From: Diphasiastrum complanatum | Lineage: Eukaryota > Streptophyta > Lycopodiopsida > Lycopodiales > Lycopodiaceae | Length of the DNA stretch: 64,000 nt | NCBI GenBank assembly: GCA_029204225.1 | Contig: CM055106.1 | Coordinates: forward strand, 22,949,801 to 23,013,800 | Direction: 5' to 3' | Part shown: positions 47,001-58,807 of the stretch, one piece after another | How the letters are laid out: each line of letters starts with the position of its first letter | Position numbering within the stretch: the stretch's first letter is position 1 | Notes under the pieces: generated by a model | What the model was told of the DNA's origin: nothing | Databases searched by the model: none | What the model saw: the letters and a program-made list of their open reading frames with translations, nothing else | Program-made: the position numbers and the translations under genes

Positions 47001-47969
47001 GTACCTAGCTATTTTGGTTCTTGCAAATGTGTTCTCAAAGAAGAGAAAGAATCCTGGTCTCTTCTGTGGAAATATACCATGCTACTTTGTGGGGGATGGA
47101 TGCCAAAACAGATGTGCTAATCAGGCAAAGTGTTGAAAGTTGCATTTTTATTTGATGGACTGAATATATATGTACCTGATTTACAAAACATCAGAGCTGT
47201 TACCTTAAATTGGCCTACTACATTCTAATAACAGGCAAAGTGTTGAAAGTTGCATTTTTATTTGATGGACTGAATATATATGTACCTGATTTACAAAACA
47301 TCAGAGCTGTTACCTTAAATTGGCCTACTACATTCTAATAAGGTTGGTTTTCTTTTGGATGAGGAGACTTATTACACTTCAAGGAATTGTTTTCAGCTTT
47401 GCTCACTCTGCATCTGTGGCATGTAATTAGGTTCAGGTTTTGTTCTCAGTCTATATCAAGGACCTTTTTATTTGGTTTATGCAGGTTGGCACAGTCATTT
47501 TATTGGCATTGTCAGGTCTGGCTACATTTCTGGTCTTCTTTTTGATAGCTACTACAAATGCAATTGCTGTCGGATTTCTCATGTCCTTGACTGCGGTGGG
47601 AGCTTTCATGGCATTATTTTTCACGGCACTGACAGTCATTTATGTTGGAGCACTCTTGGTTGCTTCTGTAACAATCTCAACAGGAGTCTTTTTGTGTGCA
47701 TGTGCTGTACTTTTTGTTGCCGGTAAGTCTATTCGTTCCTTTTCATTTTTCTCGAGCTAAATGCTTCGAAATGCGTTCTGGCTGAAGATTTGGAATGAAA
47801 GTATGATCACTTTATTCTAATCACAACTCATGTAGTCTAACTATCACTTCTGTGAATGTCAGGTTGGACTGCTTTCTTTTGGGTTGTTTTAACAGGGTTA
47901 AGCAAAGGTTTCAAATTATTTCGAGGCTCAATTCCATTTACCTCTTTGGCAATCTCTACTCCATGGTGA
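44063..47969 (+). CDS. Promethin / LDAP-interacting-protein (LDIP)-like lipid-droplet protein, three exons
   Basis: Exons 44063-44368, 47485-47722 and 47863-47969 join in frame (GT-AG borders) to 216 residues. Residues 1-100 are hydrophilic with a SFGDRVRYVLSEKG segment. Residues about 103-181 are a very hydrophobic block (VILLALSGLATFLVFFLIAT, then LFFTALTVIYVGALLVASVT). The tail starts GWTAFFWV and ends FTSLAISTPW. Length, a central hydrophobic hairpin and the GW-FFW tail with TSLAIS fit plant LDIP, a promethin-family protein that sits in the ER/lipid-droplet surface and aids droplet formation. The start follows a (GA)n tract. Intron 1 is 3,116 bp and full of transposon debris; intron 2 is 140 bp. 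Family assignment is from memory; the exon structure is well supported. Confidence 0.65.
45630..45925 (+). pseudogene. Copia gag relic inside intron 1
   Basis: It reads MRIKTLQGDLHSIGEAVRDM, ELVQTCLNGLREEFQAVVSG, ERIRAIEELHGIML, then past two stops REVCRSQIEGNEAKASVVKF and a Lys-rich end. This is the Copia gag (UBN2-type) pattern. It lies in the sense orientation of the host gene. Confidence 0.7.
46015..46135 (-). pseudogene. Ty3/Gypsy reverse-transcriptase relic inside intron 1
   Basis: Minus-strand reading gives ESLGHIIRIEGTKVHPAKVK then VIREWPVP, which matches the Gypsy RT block FLGHxISxxGVxVDPxKVxAIxxWPxP. Confidence 0.65.
47122..47341. repeat. Perfect 110-bp tandem duplication in intron 1
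   Basis: CAGGCAAAGTGTTGAAAGTT at 47122 starts again at 47232 and the copies look identical through CATTCTAATA. It lies 140-360 bp before the exon 2 acceptor. The lack of differences implies a recent event, or an assembly artefact. Confidence 0.9.
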
Positions 47970-48067
47970 CCTGATTTGCAATTTACAACTAGCGATGGCA
48001 ACAAATTTCAGTCATGATGTAAATATCAACTTTTCCTGCATAACCGACATTATGATCTTTAAAAAAT

Positions 48068-48240
48068 CACTGAGTAGCTCCGTTGGTTGGAGTCTGATAC
48101 ACCACAACTGTTCAAATCCCTCTCTCTTTCTCAATAAAACTTTCACACAACGCAGCACCATGCGTTGAGCTTGTTAGATTTACATTGAGAACTTTTTTCC
48201 ATCTCTGGAAAAGCTTCCATTTGAAGGTTAGCAAGGACGG
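48068..48240 (+). repeat. Possible tRNA-derived SINE head
   Basis: A-box-like TAGCTCCGTTGG at 48075-48086 and B-box-like TGTTCAAATCCC at 48109-48120 have tRNA-like spacing (about 34 nt). No A-tail or target duplication was identified. Confidence 0.35.
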
Positions 48241-51200
48241 ATGTGCTGCAGCAAAATATGTACAAGGCTGGTTTTCTCTTGGAGACATCTGTTGGATTCT
48301 GAGTTGGAAAATTTTGGGCTCAATCTGAAGTTTTATAAGTGTTATTTGGTTGACTGTTTAGTGACTCTACTTTCATTTTATGTTGGAAGGATGAAGGCCC
48401 CATTGTTCTTCTTATTTGCTTGAACCAGTTGTTGAAGTTTCTCTACTATGCCAATATAAAAATAAGTGTTTTTTTTCGAGTGCCTTCGTGGCAATACAAG
48501 AAAGTAGCTGTGCCAATACACAAAATTTCACAGTGAAAACTTAAAGCGAAATAAAGCATAGATTTGTAGCTCTAGACTATCACATTGTGACGAATGGTTA
48601 CTGTAGCTCTAGACAATCACACCTATGGTGAATGGCTGATGCTTACTTGTAGCTTGTTTTTTCGAGCTTGACCAAGTATCACAATAATGCCCAAACAATG
48701 CATAAAATTGTAGCTCGAGACCATCACACCTGTGATGATTGGCTAATGCGTACCTTATTTTTTTTAGCTTTACCAAGAATCAATATGAAGCATTGATAGA
48801 GGCTAGAAAGTACTTTAATATGGGGCAACCAAAATTATATAAGGTTACGAGACAAGTGTGTTCTGATCTGGACTCTATGACCACATAAAACTTTGTTGTG
48901 GTAAGACTTGTTTGTCAACTACTATATGAGACCACATAAAGCACTCACAAACACTAGAATGCTTGAGAAACAACAAACCAGAGAGGTGACTTTTTGCCGA
49001 TCAACAAGCTAAGTTTTGGCACATAAAACTAGCTAAGTTGGCCTTTCAAATTATCCACAAAGATGCCACAAATGTATGTTAAAAGGGCAATAGATTGAAA
49101 CCACATAATGGATGCAAACTGGTGCTGATATGATGTAGAAATGTAGCACTATGATGACTTGAAAACAAGTGTTAAAAACACTCCAAAAGTACTTACAAAT
49201 GAAACTAGAATTTCAAAAGAGTAGTAACCAAAGTGCTTCAACAGAGCAAAAAAGGCCTTTTCTTATAGCTAAAAGATGTAGCAAATTGCCATGACATCTC
49301 TATTTTTTAAATTCAGTTTTCCATCTCATTTTTGGTATTTATTACCATCAAATATACTTGAATCAAGGGTTAACCACGGACAAATATATGCTACAGCTAT
49401 GTCAATGTTGCATTATAAATGCATTGATCTCCTAATGTTTAAGACCTTGATTATTTATGTTTTTGGTATTCCATACATCTATTATGTGAGTCTATTGATG
49501 CAATTTTTTGAAAATGTTACACTCATAGCTATCAAAATTTGTCGCTCAATTATTTTGGAAGTCAATCTTTAAAAGGTTTTTGAGTTCACTCATATGATCG
49601 TTGGCCATAGTCCAATCATTAAGAAGAATCCATCATACATCTAACATTGGCTTATTTATTTATTTATCTATTTATTATTATTAGTCACAACAACTCTCAT
49701 TCCTAACAAATATTGTAACTATTATTCTTTAATCGAAGGTTATGTCAAAAGAATTGCTATATCTCATGAGTATATAACATATCCGGAAAATCTCTGAGAC
49801 AAATAAAATTCACTCCCAAAAGTTTTCCAATCCAATTTCCCCTAATAACATAATTTCTTCCCCTCAATCAACCCCTCTATGATCCTAGTACTCAAACTAA
49901 GATTAGGTTGATTTAATACAGACATTCTAGATTTAAATCCTGATCAAACTTACTCCTATTATAATCCAAATGGAATTAGTAACTTTTGACCTTTCACTGT
50001 ACTACTTATAGATGATGATTCAAATTTCAAACATGTTCTAATTCTAGATTGTCCAGACAATCCCTAGAGAATTTCTCTTATTCGAAAAGTTCCAATTAAG
50101 TATCTTACTCTGAATCTATTTGAAATTACTTTCAGAAAAAATCTCATTTCTATACCATAGCTGGTTCTCTTCCGAAAACTATGCAACCAACTAATCCTCA
50201 AATAGAATTTTATCCCATCAATTCACCCCTCCTTTTAAAAGAAATTATCTATTTCTATAAAAGTTAACTGGAAAGATGACACATGAAAATATCTAAATCC
50301 ATGAAAAGTTAGTAATAAGTACATTCCACAAAAAAAAATCACTCTATTACAAACAAGACTTTTCCTTCAAATATTTTCCACCCGAGTGACAGAAACTACA
50401 ATTCCATCGAAATCCATTTATGCGAAAGAGATATTCTTGGTTTAAGAAATTGAAACACTTTAACCTTAGAATTTATCTGAATTCCAAGTCTATTCACACA
50501 AGTAGTAATCTATATGACATCAACAGTCTTTCAGAAGAATAACTTCATATTGGAAAGAATCATATAAATCAGTTTGATGTCTAATATTTGAAAAATTACT
50601 AAGAAGTAAAAGATTAATTAAGAAAGTGAAAAATAGATTTGAGGGCCTCTGATTTTGTAAGTAGTGAGATACCACATTGGGATCTAGATTAAACCTCAAA
50701 ATTTTTCAAAATACCCCACATTTGATCAAACGATTTTCTTTTTCCCATATTGCGACTAGGTACTAAAATACACCATTGATCATCATTTACTAGTATGAAA
50801 AATAGTACTAGTCTGATTTTCTGCATATAATTCACCATAGGATTTCAGTGACTCTTAGACTGTATCCAAACAAGATTTCACTGTCCGGAGAAAGAGCGTT
50901 GTTACCACTCATTTTGTCTGGTCGTTTCATATTGTTTGAAGGTTTTAAATTCAATTTTGAAGAGTATCTTGCACAAACGAAAACTTGACCCATTTCTAAC
51001 AATCAGTATTGATTAGAAATCTATCAGACAAGTAACTGATTTCATATTTTAACCAAATATGATATTCAACCAAAAAGAAAAAAAATTCAATTTTAATTTT
51101 CAACCTGGGAGTACCATACTACAAAAATTAAAATGACATTACAGTAAAAACTGCCATCCAATTCATTGCGGTTTGTCAATTTTAAATTATCTAGTATCAG

Positions 51201-52139
51201 AAAATAATTTAGCCTTGGTGGCACTCTGATTGATAAAGTTAGTTTAGTCAATTCACTAATCTAAACTGATTCTATAGATAACGAAAAATGACCGAACTTT
51301 TGATTTTTTGGAAAAACTCAATTTTTTGTTCATTTTACATAATTCAAAAAATTCAAATAAAAATATTGTTAGTACAAAAGACAAAAATATTGTTTGATTC
51401 CTAATGTCACCAAACCAATGTCCAACTAGCATGCAAAGCACACTACATTGGTTAGAAAACGTCATTACGAAATTTTTTACATAGACTTCAGTATTACAGA
51501 ATTTGTCAGCCACTACCATTGATTTGTGACCCAACCGTCAGAGCACATGCATATAACCACTCAAATTGATTGTTAATCTCTCATGCATGTCAGAATCATA
51601 CCAAGAATCAACATGCAATCAGACCATGGAAGCACAGTACCACAAATTAGGAAAACTACTGGCATGCAATCAAAACAATTCAAAATTTTGCAACAATATC
51701 AACCAACCTTATCTTGGGATCCTCTGATGGATGGTGTCGACTATCCATTTGTCGATGAACAAGGTTATTAGGAATGGCCACCAGACCTCTATGGATATTA
51801 TTGAAAATCTGGCAAGTCCAAGTCTTTGCTGCTCACCATCATCCAATAAAGCCTCAGGATTTACATAAGTGATATCTATCCACGCTTTTTCTGAAGCATC
51901 CATGTCCACTTGCAATAAACGGGCCAACAACAGCTCTCTTCCATGACAAACGCAGAACCGGCACTACTTTAGGCTGAGGACCCTATTGTGGGTATTTTCT
52001 GTACATAAATAAATAATTGGGTCCAGCCACTAAAACTATTGTTGGCCAAGCCATATCAAGTGGGCTCCTCCACAGTACCATAGTAATAAGTGCGAGGGCA
52101 CTGGCATCCTGCATCAGTAAGCCCAACCCAATGAGCACA
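48241..52139. other. Long A+T-rich intergenic stretch
   Basis: No coding family, LTR or array recognised. Short repeats of the type TCTAGACNATCACACCT...GTGAATGGCT occur three times around 48580-48740. Confidence 0.4.
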
Positions 52140-52470
52140 TTGCTAGTTAGTTTCAAGTTGTATTCTAGAGACTTGGGCCCTAGGTGTAAATAATTAATGT
52201 TTAGGCCCAAAGTTAGAAAATTAAGTTACAAAAAAGGAATCTAATTTGGTCAAAGTTGGACTTACATGTTTCATGTGACTTACTTTGTGCTTTCTTATAA
52301 CCATTAGATTGAGTTTGTGTTTGTTTGAGGGGCTTGGATTAGAATCCTTGCCATTGAAGTGTGGCCAATCAGAGTGAAGGAGACTCGCCCTCCAAATCTA
52401 TAAAAGGGAGCCATTTCCTTTGTATTGTATCTTCATTCTCTTCTTAATAAAACTCTGCTGGTTTCTACAC
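52140..52470 (+). repeat. LTR-like or promoter-like segment
   Basis: CTATAAAAGGGAGCCATTTC at about 52400 is a good TATA box, followed 40 bp later by TTAATAAAACTC. Such TATA-then-AATAAA spacing is typical of an LTR R/U5 region. Neither border could be fixed. Confidence 0.35.
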
Positions 52471-52472
52471 CA

Positions 52473-52473
<1 letters not shown>

Positions 52474-52547
<74 letters not shown>
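52474..52547. repeat. (CT)n microsatellite
   Basis: About 36 uninterrupted CT units. Confidence 0.95.
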
Positions 52548-52550
<3 letters not shown>

Positions 52551-52619
52551 GTGCTATGCATGTTGAGGCGAGGTTGCCACTCCCAGCGACGAACCTCTAT
52601 ACTACATAAACGACACTAC

Positions 52620-53830
52620 AAGTTGTCAAATCCATAACTATCATATGGAGAGAATTGTCTTTAGCTATGTAAAGAAAAGTTGATGGCTTAAGATTCTTCT
52701 TAAGCTCTCCAAAGGCGTGTGCTATTATTGCTTTGCCATGGATGTAATGCCATGTCAATAATTGGACATTCATTGAAGCCAACCATCACTCAACCATAGA
52801 AGTTTTAATAGTAAGCTTTTGACCATATAAATACCTCGTGTTTGTTTGGTTTAACTTCTAGGGTGTTATATTACATACTATCTTCTTGAAGCTGGCTTGA
52901 CAATGCATTACACATGCAATTGCTTGGGGTAGCTATTAGTCATTGCTTTAAGATATGTGTAATGTGTAAAGCACCCACGTGAAAATATTTTGTGCCTTTA
53001 GGGCCCTCGCCTAGTGCTCCCACCCTAGAGCAAGGGCATTACACACATAGGACATAGGCACTTTCACTCATGAGAAGACATCCTCATAAAAGGATGTGTG
53101 TATTTGGAGGAGCACTCGAGTTCACTAAAAAGTAAATTTAATCTAACAAAACTTTCACTTCCTAAAAACAGAAAACATAGAAGAATCTTAGAGCTATAAG
53201 CTTCCTCCAACTTATAAATGATCTCTGTTTAGAACCTGATTCTTAGCCACAAGCCTTCCCCTATCCTCTGGCTTATTGATACCTTTAGAGGAATCACCAA
53301 AGTATGTGCAAAGTTTAGATAGCATCTTTTGTGAATTGCTTTCCAAATGGCAGGTGAATGTTAAAACAGCTATATTATTTGATGGGCAAAAACTTAAAGT
53401 AAAGGCCACTCACTCGACAGTCCACTCACTAAGATCCTCGTCCTTTCCTTCTCTTTACACCTTTTGCTTTTTGATTATATGCAGAAATGTGCATGGGATA
53501 GGATCAGAATACTGTTGCATTCTGAATTTATGAGAAAGCATGCGTCTGCGAATAAATCTAGATGACAAGGCAAGTATAGCAGATGGGCAGTGATCAGACA
53601 GTGATAAATAGCTGGATGAGAAGCTGAAAACAGAAGAAGATTGATCACTAGTGTTGCTGAGAGCAGGACTAAGAGTGTTCAAGAGAGTTTCGATCAGATC
53701 ATAGCTCAGAGAGAGGAAGAGCTAGATTAGCTGATTGAGTGATATTTGGGCTGCAAGCGCAGGAGCGAGAAATTGAGAATTGTGTACTCTTAGCTTTTAG
53801 AGTAGTAGCAAAGGTGAGGTCTGAGCAGCT
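52620..53830. other. Upstream region of the second LEA gene
   Basis: No gene recognised. About the last 250 bp are G/A-rich and probably the 5' UTR. No minisatellite like that of the first LEA gene is present. Confidence 0.4.
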
Positions 53831-54706
53831 ATGGCGGACATGTACAGGCTGCCCTCTCGACGTGAAACCTGGCGAAGGTCTGATCAGCGCGATCCAACCC
53901 GCCGCCAGGGATCGTTGCTCCAAGGTTTGTTCTCGTCATCCGGTGTAGAGAACAGACAAGTCTTCCCAGGGCCTCCAAAATTTGAATCTCCTAGCGTTCA
54001 AATCACATCCTTAATGTATACCCTGATCAATCTTGATAGAGCTGAAATGGAAATTCAATTAGAGATGAATAACCCGAACAGAGTCAATTGTAATCTCAGC
54101 AGCATAGACATCGTAGTTGAGAGCAATGATAGAAAGATTTTGAAGACAAAACATGAACGAGAACTGACCATTAGACCCAATCTCACAGAGTCTCTGAAGG
54201 TAACTCTGCCTGCTATCGAGTACAAGACCATTCTGAGTTCTTATCCTGACGTCAAACGTGGGCAGGTTTTATCCTACACTGTGAAAGTCTCGCCTGCTTT
54301 CAAAGAGACATCCACAATTCCCAAACTCACTGCGGAAAAATCCGGAGAGCTTCCTATTCCTCTAGAGCCCCGCTTCCATGTCAAGAAATTAAACACGGAT
54401 CAAGTCTCCGTGGACCAGTGCAGTGTAAGGTTGCAGATGAAGGTGGAGAACAAAAACAACTTTGATATTACAGTGCTGAAGAACGACTACGAGGTAGTTT
54501 TGTCAGGCAACAAAGTGATGAAGGCAAGTGCCACTCCAAATATTGTTATTAAAAGCAATGAATCCCGCACTGTGGAGTTTCCTGTGAGCCTTTGGCCGAA
54601 AGAATTTGGAGCTGCTCTTTGGAACATCCTTCGAGGTCGCGGATGTGGACTCAATATCCACTGGACGATGGAGGCAGACACTTTATATGGACGGATGCAC
54701 CTTTGA
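53831..54706 (+). CDS. LEA group 2 protein with two WHy (LEA_2) domains, paralogue
   Basis: An intronless gene of 291 residues, ATG at 53831 (CTATGGCGG, purine-rich context). The N-terminus MADMYRLPSRRETW aligns with that of the gene at 7466, and both share LLQGLFSS / FLKGLFSS. WHy 1 is about residues 55-155 with NNPNRVNCNL. The linker AEKSGELPIPLEP is common to both. WHy 2 is about residues 178-288 with VENKNNFDI and the end GRMHL. The two proteins are clearly homologous but well diverged, so the duplication is old. Both are on the same strand 46 kb apart. No signal peptide or membrane span is visible. A cytosolic stress-protective role is family knowledge. Confidence 0.85.
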   Translation: MADMYRLPSRRETWRRSDQRDPTRRQGSLLQGLFSSSGVENRQVFPGPPKFESPSVQITSLMYTLINLDRAEMEIQLEMNNPNRVNCNLSSIDIVVESNDRKILKTKHERELTIRPNLTESLKVTLPAIEYKTILSSYPDVKRGQVLSYTVKVSPAFKETSTIPKLTAEKSGELPIPLEPRFHVKKLNTDQVSVDQCSVRLQMKVENKNNFDITVLKNDYEVVLSGNKVMKASATPNIVIKSNESRTVEFPVSLWPKEFGAALWNILRGRGCGLNIHWTMEADTLYGRMHL

Positions 54707-54756
54707 TAGTTCCTGCTGAATTTTCATTCTCTTGAAGCATGCAGTATTATAAGCTG

Positions 54757-54828
54757 CATAGATGATGTTGACATCTAATTATGGTGCATTAGCATAGATG
54801 ATGTTGACATCTAATTATGGTGCATTAC
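54757..54828. repeat. 36-bp tandem duplication in the LEA 3' region
   Basis: CATAGATGATGTTGACATCT and the following 16 bases occur twice in a row (54757 and 54793) without visible differences, about 50 bp after the stop codon. Confidence 0.9.
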
Positions 54829-56960
54829 CACTACAAGTTGGAAAGATCGATGCAGTGTCAAGCTCTTCACACTTGAAAAATGTAGTACCGGATCGTAGGA
54901 TCTCTCTGTCTCTCTCCCCCCATAAAATAATGAACGCATCCACACGTAGCGTTCAGTGCGTGCTCAATGTTTTAGAGGAAGTGTCCTCTAGTACTATATA
55001 TTGATTCTCAGGAATAAGTATGGTTATTTTCTTCAGCAGTATATATGTGATACTCAATCTCATATACGTGATATGTGCTCATTATAGATTATTCAATATC
55101 AACGTCATCTTTTACAAGCTGCTAGTCTTAACTGTGCAATCAAAATCGCGTCTTTGTCAGCTGCAATATTATTTCTCAAAGCAAGTAGTGGCCTAGCTGC
55201 TCTTAAAGTGTCTTCTCCAGCCTTTGATCACACAAGGATCATCAATTCCCAATACCGTGATTGCGATTTTGCTTTGGCTTTCTCAACTTACATCCCAGCT
55301 AGGTGGCGAGTTGCATTGAGTCGATGCTCTCGTTTCCCTGCTTTATTCGTTCATCGTTTATATGTTTTCTGAGTCTATAGTTATAACATCGCTGGAATGT
55401 CTCCCTCTCTTTTGGAGTATATCTGCAATTATCTTCTGTTGTATCTCCAATCAAAGCAGGGCATTTCTCTATCTTCTGAATGCTGTCGTTTACTACCTAG
55501 GCCGCCCAAAGCTCATCAAAATTCTGCAATTATTTCAATGAGAAACACAGAACACAATCCAAACTAAACACAAGTCTGTTAAGTACTCAGGAGATGTTAA
55601 TGTAGAAAATATTGGACAATATAGATGCCATATAATATTGTGAAATCTAATGAGTGAAAGGAGAGGCACAGACTACTAGATGGAGTTTCTTGCTAGATTA
55701 AAGGGTGGATGACTTCAGTGTGCTGGTCCTACATGCAATGAGATCCCCTGATCAGAAAATTTTTATCACTGTTTTATAGCCCATTGAATATTTTTTTCTT
55801 CTCGTAGAATATTTTACCATTATGATAAGTAAATCTACCATAAAATATGCTGCTCAGCATTCTTTTACAACAATTATCACACTAATTTTGGGGAAGATCA
55901 TGTGCAAAATTCCAAAGTTTCCTAGCTATTGAGCACATAAAGTCTAGTAGGGCATTGATGTATAGTACTACTCAATGTTGGATGAGAATATTGTTTTCTT
56001 AATGCTTGCCGGCTCTTGTTAATGTCTTTTCTTAGTCAAATATAACTGCACATTTGGATATGTGAAAATCTCCTAACTGATTTTATCCCCCATTTATGAA
56101 TATCTACAAAAATCTTAATACCTTCTAACTCTTTAATAGTGGAAATGACAAAACTTTGCTTATCACTTAAGGTATCAACACAAGTATCAACCAACTCTAT
56201 ATCTGAAGTTCTCAATAACAATTGGTTCTCTAGGATATTGATACCCAAATTGGTAAGAACTACCCTGGGGTTTTGTATAACATGCCCAACACTAGTACTA
56301 AAATATCAAGATTCAGAGGTTATGAATTGTTGATTTTGTAGAGTCTAGATTGCATTAACATGGTGTATGGTAACCAACGAAAGTGTTAGGCCAACGTCCA
56401 TAGATGTGACCAATAACCATTATTTGTATAGAGGCATATGTACCATGTAATGTGATGGCATTTATTTGTAAAATTTTGGTAATACCTAGGAGGTCATTGG
56501 TTCATGTAGTCAAGCAAGACAAGGGCAAAAGTAGATCATGTGTGAAAACCCTACTTATTTTGTTCGGAATAGTGATGATGCAAACTTTCTATTAGAGTCT
56601 AATATAAGTGGGAAATTGGTAATTATAGGAACATGACTTTTGATGTTAGTGCTTCATAGTTTGAAAGTCACTTGGTTGATTCTAATAAAAATTGGAGTTT
56701 AGTCCTTCAAATTTGAATGCAATCATAGTAATTACAAATTTACCTTCCGGATTTATGCAAACAAATTAAGAAAAAAGACAATATCTCAATCATATATCAT
56801 ATTAATACCAGTGACCTAAAATCACAAAATGCTTCAAGAATAAGCCAACATTAAAGAAAGTTTACAAGACGAGGTGGAAAAATGTGCTTTAAACAAGCTA
56901 ATATAACAAGAAAAACAACTAAATATGGAAGATGATAATTTGTTGTTGTTGCACATGCTC
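54829..56960. other. Intergenic, no gene recognised
   Basis: A+T-rich DNA with short ORFs only. Confidence 0.4.
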
Positions 56961-56978
56961 TTTTCTCTCTTTCTCTAC

Positions 56979-56985
56979 ACACACA

Positions 56986-57033
<48 letters not shown>

Positions 57034-57400
57034 AGTTGCTCGTCGTTGACGGGCAATGGCGGACGTGCGCATGCGTGCATGCGTGCGTGTGTATTTGTGC
57101 CCTAATGGCTTTGTGTATACATGTGTGTGTGTGTGTGTGCCATGTGTTTGTTTATGTATGGGTATGTGTGTGTGGGTCTGCGTGTATTTGTGGGTCAACT
57201 ATGTGTTGTGTGTTGTGTGTGCGTGTTGTGTGTGTATGGTATGTGTGTCTGGGTGTGCGTGTGTTTGTGGCTGTGCGCACTGTGTGTTGTGTGTTTTGTG
57301 TATTTGTATTTGTGTGCATGCTATGTCTATGTGCGTGTGCGTGTACTTAGGGTAAGCGTTAGAGTGGGTCTTTATGGATGTGTGTGTGCGTGTGTGTTTG
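56979..57400 (-). repeat. (TG)n tracts with hairpin-family copy d
   Basis: A (TG)n run to 57030 is followed by ACTAG (57031-57035) and GCTCGTCGTTGACGGGC (57038-57054), so on the minus strand the hairpin, ACTAG, T and (AC)n follow in the same order as copies b and c. Degenerate TG-rich DNA continues to about 57400. Confidence 0.75.
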
Positions 57401-57514
57401 GGCTGACCTCAGAGTTTAACAAAGCCCAACAAATGTTTTGCACATTAGTGCTAAAAATTCTCATAAAATATTTTGCAAGATAGCATATATTACAGCATCA
57501 GATGGCCATTTAGA

Positions 57515-57811
57515 ACTCGTTGACGATCTGGGTGACGACTGATGATTTGGATGGCGGCCGATGGTTTAGGAAGAAAGTCGATGGTCGTTGACGGGTGGTT
57601 GATGTATATGTGTGTATGTATGTGAGTGCATGTGTTTATGCATGTGTATGTATTCGCAAGAGTGCGTATATATGTGCATTCATGTGGGTAGTCTAGCATG
57701 GTGTGCCCGCCAATGGTGGATGGCCGATGATGTGTGTGTGTGTGTGTATCTGTGTGTGTGGACTTGTGTTTGATTTGTGTCCGATGGTGTGTGAGATGTA
57801 CGTGGTCAATG

Positions 57812-57842
<31 letters not shown>

Positions 57843-57900
57843 GATTTGTGCATGTGTGTATGAGTGTGCATGTGCATGCATTGTATGTGAAAAAATTCCG
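57515..57900 (-). repeat. Hairpin-family copy f and (TG)n
   Basis: AACTCGTTGACGATCTGGGT, TTTGGATGGCGGCCGATGGT and GGTCGTTGACGGGTGG at 57515-57600 are the reverse complement of segments in copies a and g. (TG)n tracts follow at 57730-57840. Confidence 0.7.
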
Positions 57901-57919
57901 TAAAAGCTAAGAAAGTTAA

Positions 57920-58186
57920 GAATCTGTAAATTCAAATATCACAACTACTTCAATCCTTGTTGAAAGTAGTGGCTTTGAGATTGTCTCGGCTCAGATTACT
58001 TCCCAAACTGAGGACTTTTTGGCTAATGAGACTAATGGAGACCTTGACTATTTGTCAGAAGGCTGTTCTTTGGTGGAGGACGCGGTGGAAGCTATGAGGC
58101 AAGGGAAGGTTAGAAACATGGCTATTGTAGCTCATTCTTTTCCTTCATACATTGCTTGTAAAATTGTAGGGTGGCCGATGATCTAG
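57920..58186 (+). pseudogene. Unidentified ORF fragment between hairpin-family segments
   Basis: An open frame of 88 codons without ATG reads TSILVESSGFEIVSAQITSQ, TEDFLANETNGDLDYLSEGC and VEDAVEAMRQGKVRNMAIVA, then HSFPSYIACKI. Its composition is that of real coding DNA (acidic, no low complexity), unlike its surroundings. At about 58169 it runs into hairpin-family sequence (GTGGCCGATGATCT). It looks like a captured exon. Family not recognised. Confidence 0.45.
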
Positions 58187-58345
58187 GTGGCGGCTTGTGG
58201 TTGAGACATGTAGATGATGCTCAGAGCGGGTGATTGATGATTAAAAGTGGACATAATTGGGTATGCCCGTCGTTGACGGGCGGCCGACGATTTGGGTGGT
58301 AGCTGATGGTTTGGATGGCGGCCGATGGCTTATGTATGTGTGTGT
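58169..58345 (-). repeat. Hairpin-family copy e with perfect hairpin
   Basis: It contains GCCCGTCGTTGACGGGC at 58265-58281, a perfect 7-bp stem with a 3-nt loop, followed by GGCCGACGATTTGGGTGG and GGATGGCGGCCGATGG. Confidence 0.8.
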
Positions 58346-58469
58346 ATACATGAGAGTGTGTATACTTGTGCATGTGCATGGGCATGTGTGTATACGTATG
58401 TGTGTATGTCTATCATGGAATGTATGTTTAGGGTTTAGGTTCTAGGGTGTGAGTGTGCATGCATGTATG

Positions 58470-58807
58470 CCATAAATGGATCTTTGAATGATCCACAAGG
58501 TTGATTGTGTGCTTGTTAAACAATCTATCAGATACTAGTCATCAGAAAACAAAATCTAGTTTAGCAGCTTGATAGAAAACAAGTAGAGACAATAAGAGCA
58601 TTGATCAAAAACTATAATCCGAGCTCCCACGTGTGAAGATCAGGCTGTAGTATGGCCTGTAGACAGAGTTTAAAGTGTGCCAAAGCTGGGTTTCATTGGA
58701 ATCAATAGCAATCACAAAACATAGAGAGAAAATCTGAGTTTCTTCTTGAGGCTCCAAAAAGTTTCTATCTTTTCACTATGGAGAATGGGAATACATAGTA
58801 AAAGACA
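58470..58807 (-). repeat. 3' LTR of lineage-B Copia
   Basis: On the minus strand it starts TGTCTTTTACTATGTATTCC at 58807. It lacks the terminal TCCTTAGTACTATACTTTAACA-equivalent end. Confidence 0.9.

Noticed and set aside
47440-47484. Start of an independent membrane protein at 47440
   Set aside because: The 15 codons before 47485 are intron; a GCAG acceptor at 47481-47484 joins in frame to exon 1.
57036-57483. Overlapping ORFs of about 100-120 codons
   Set aside because: Rich in Cys, Val and Tyr from degenerate TG repeats; no coding signal.
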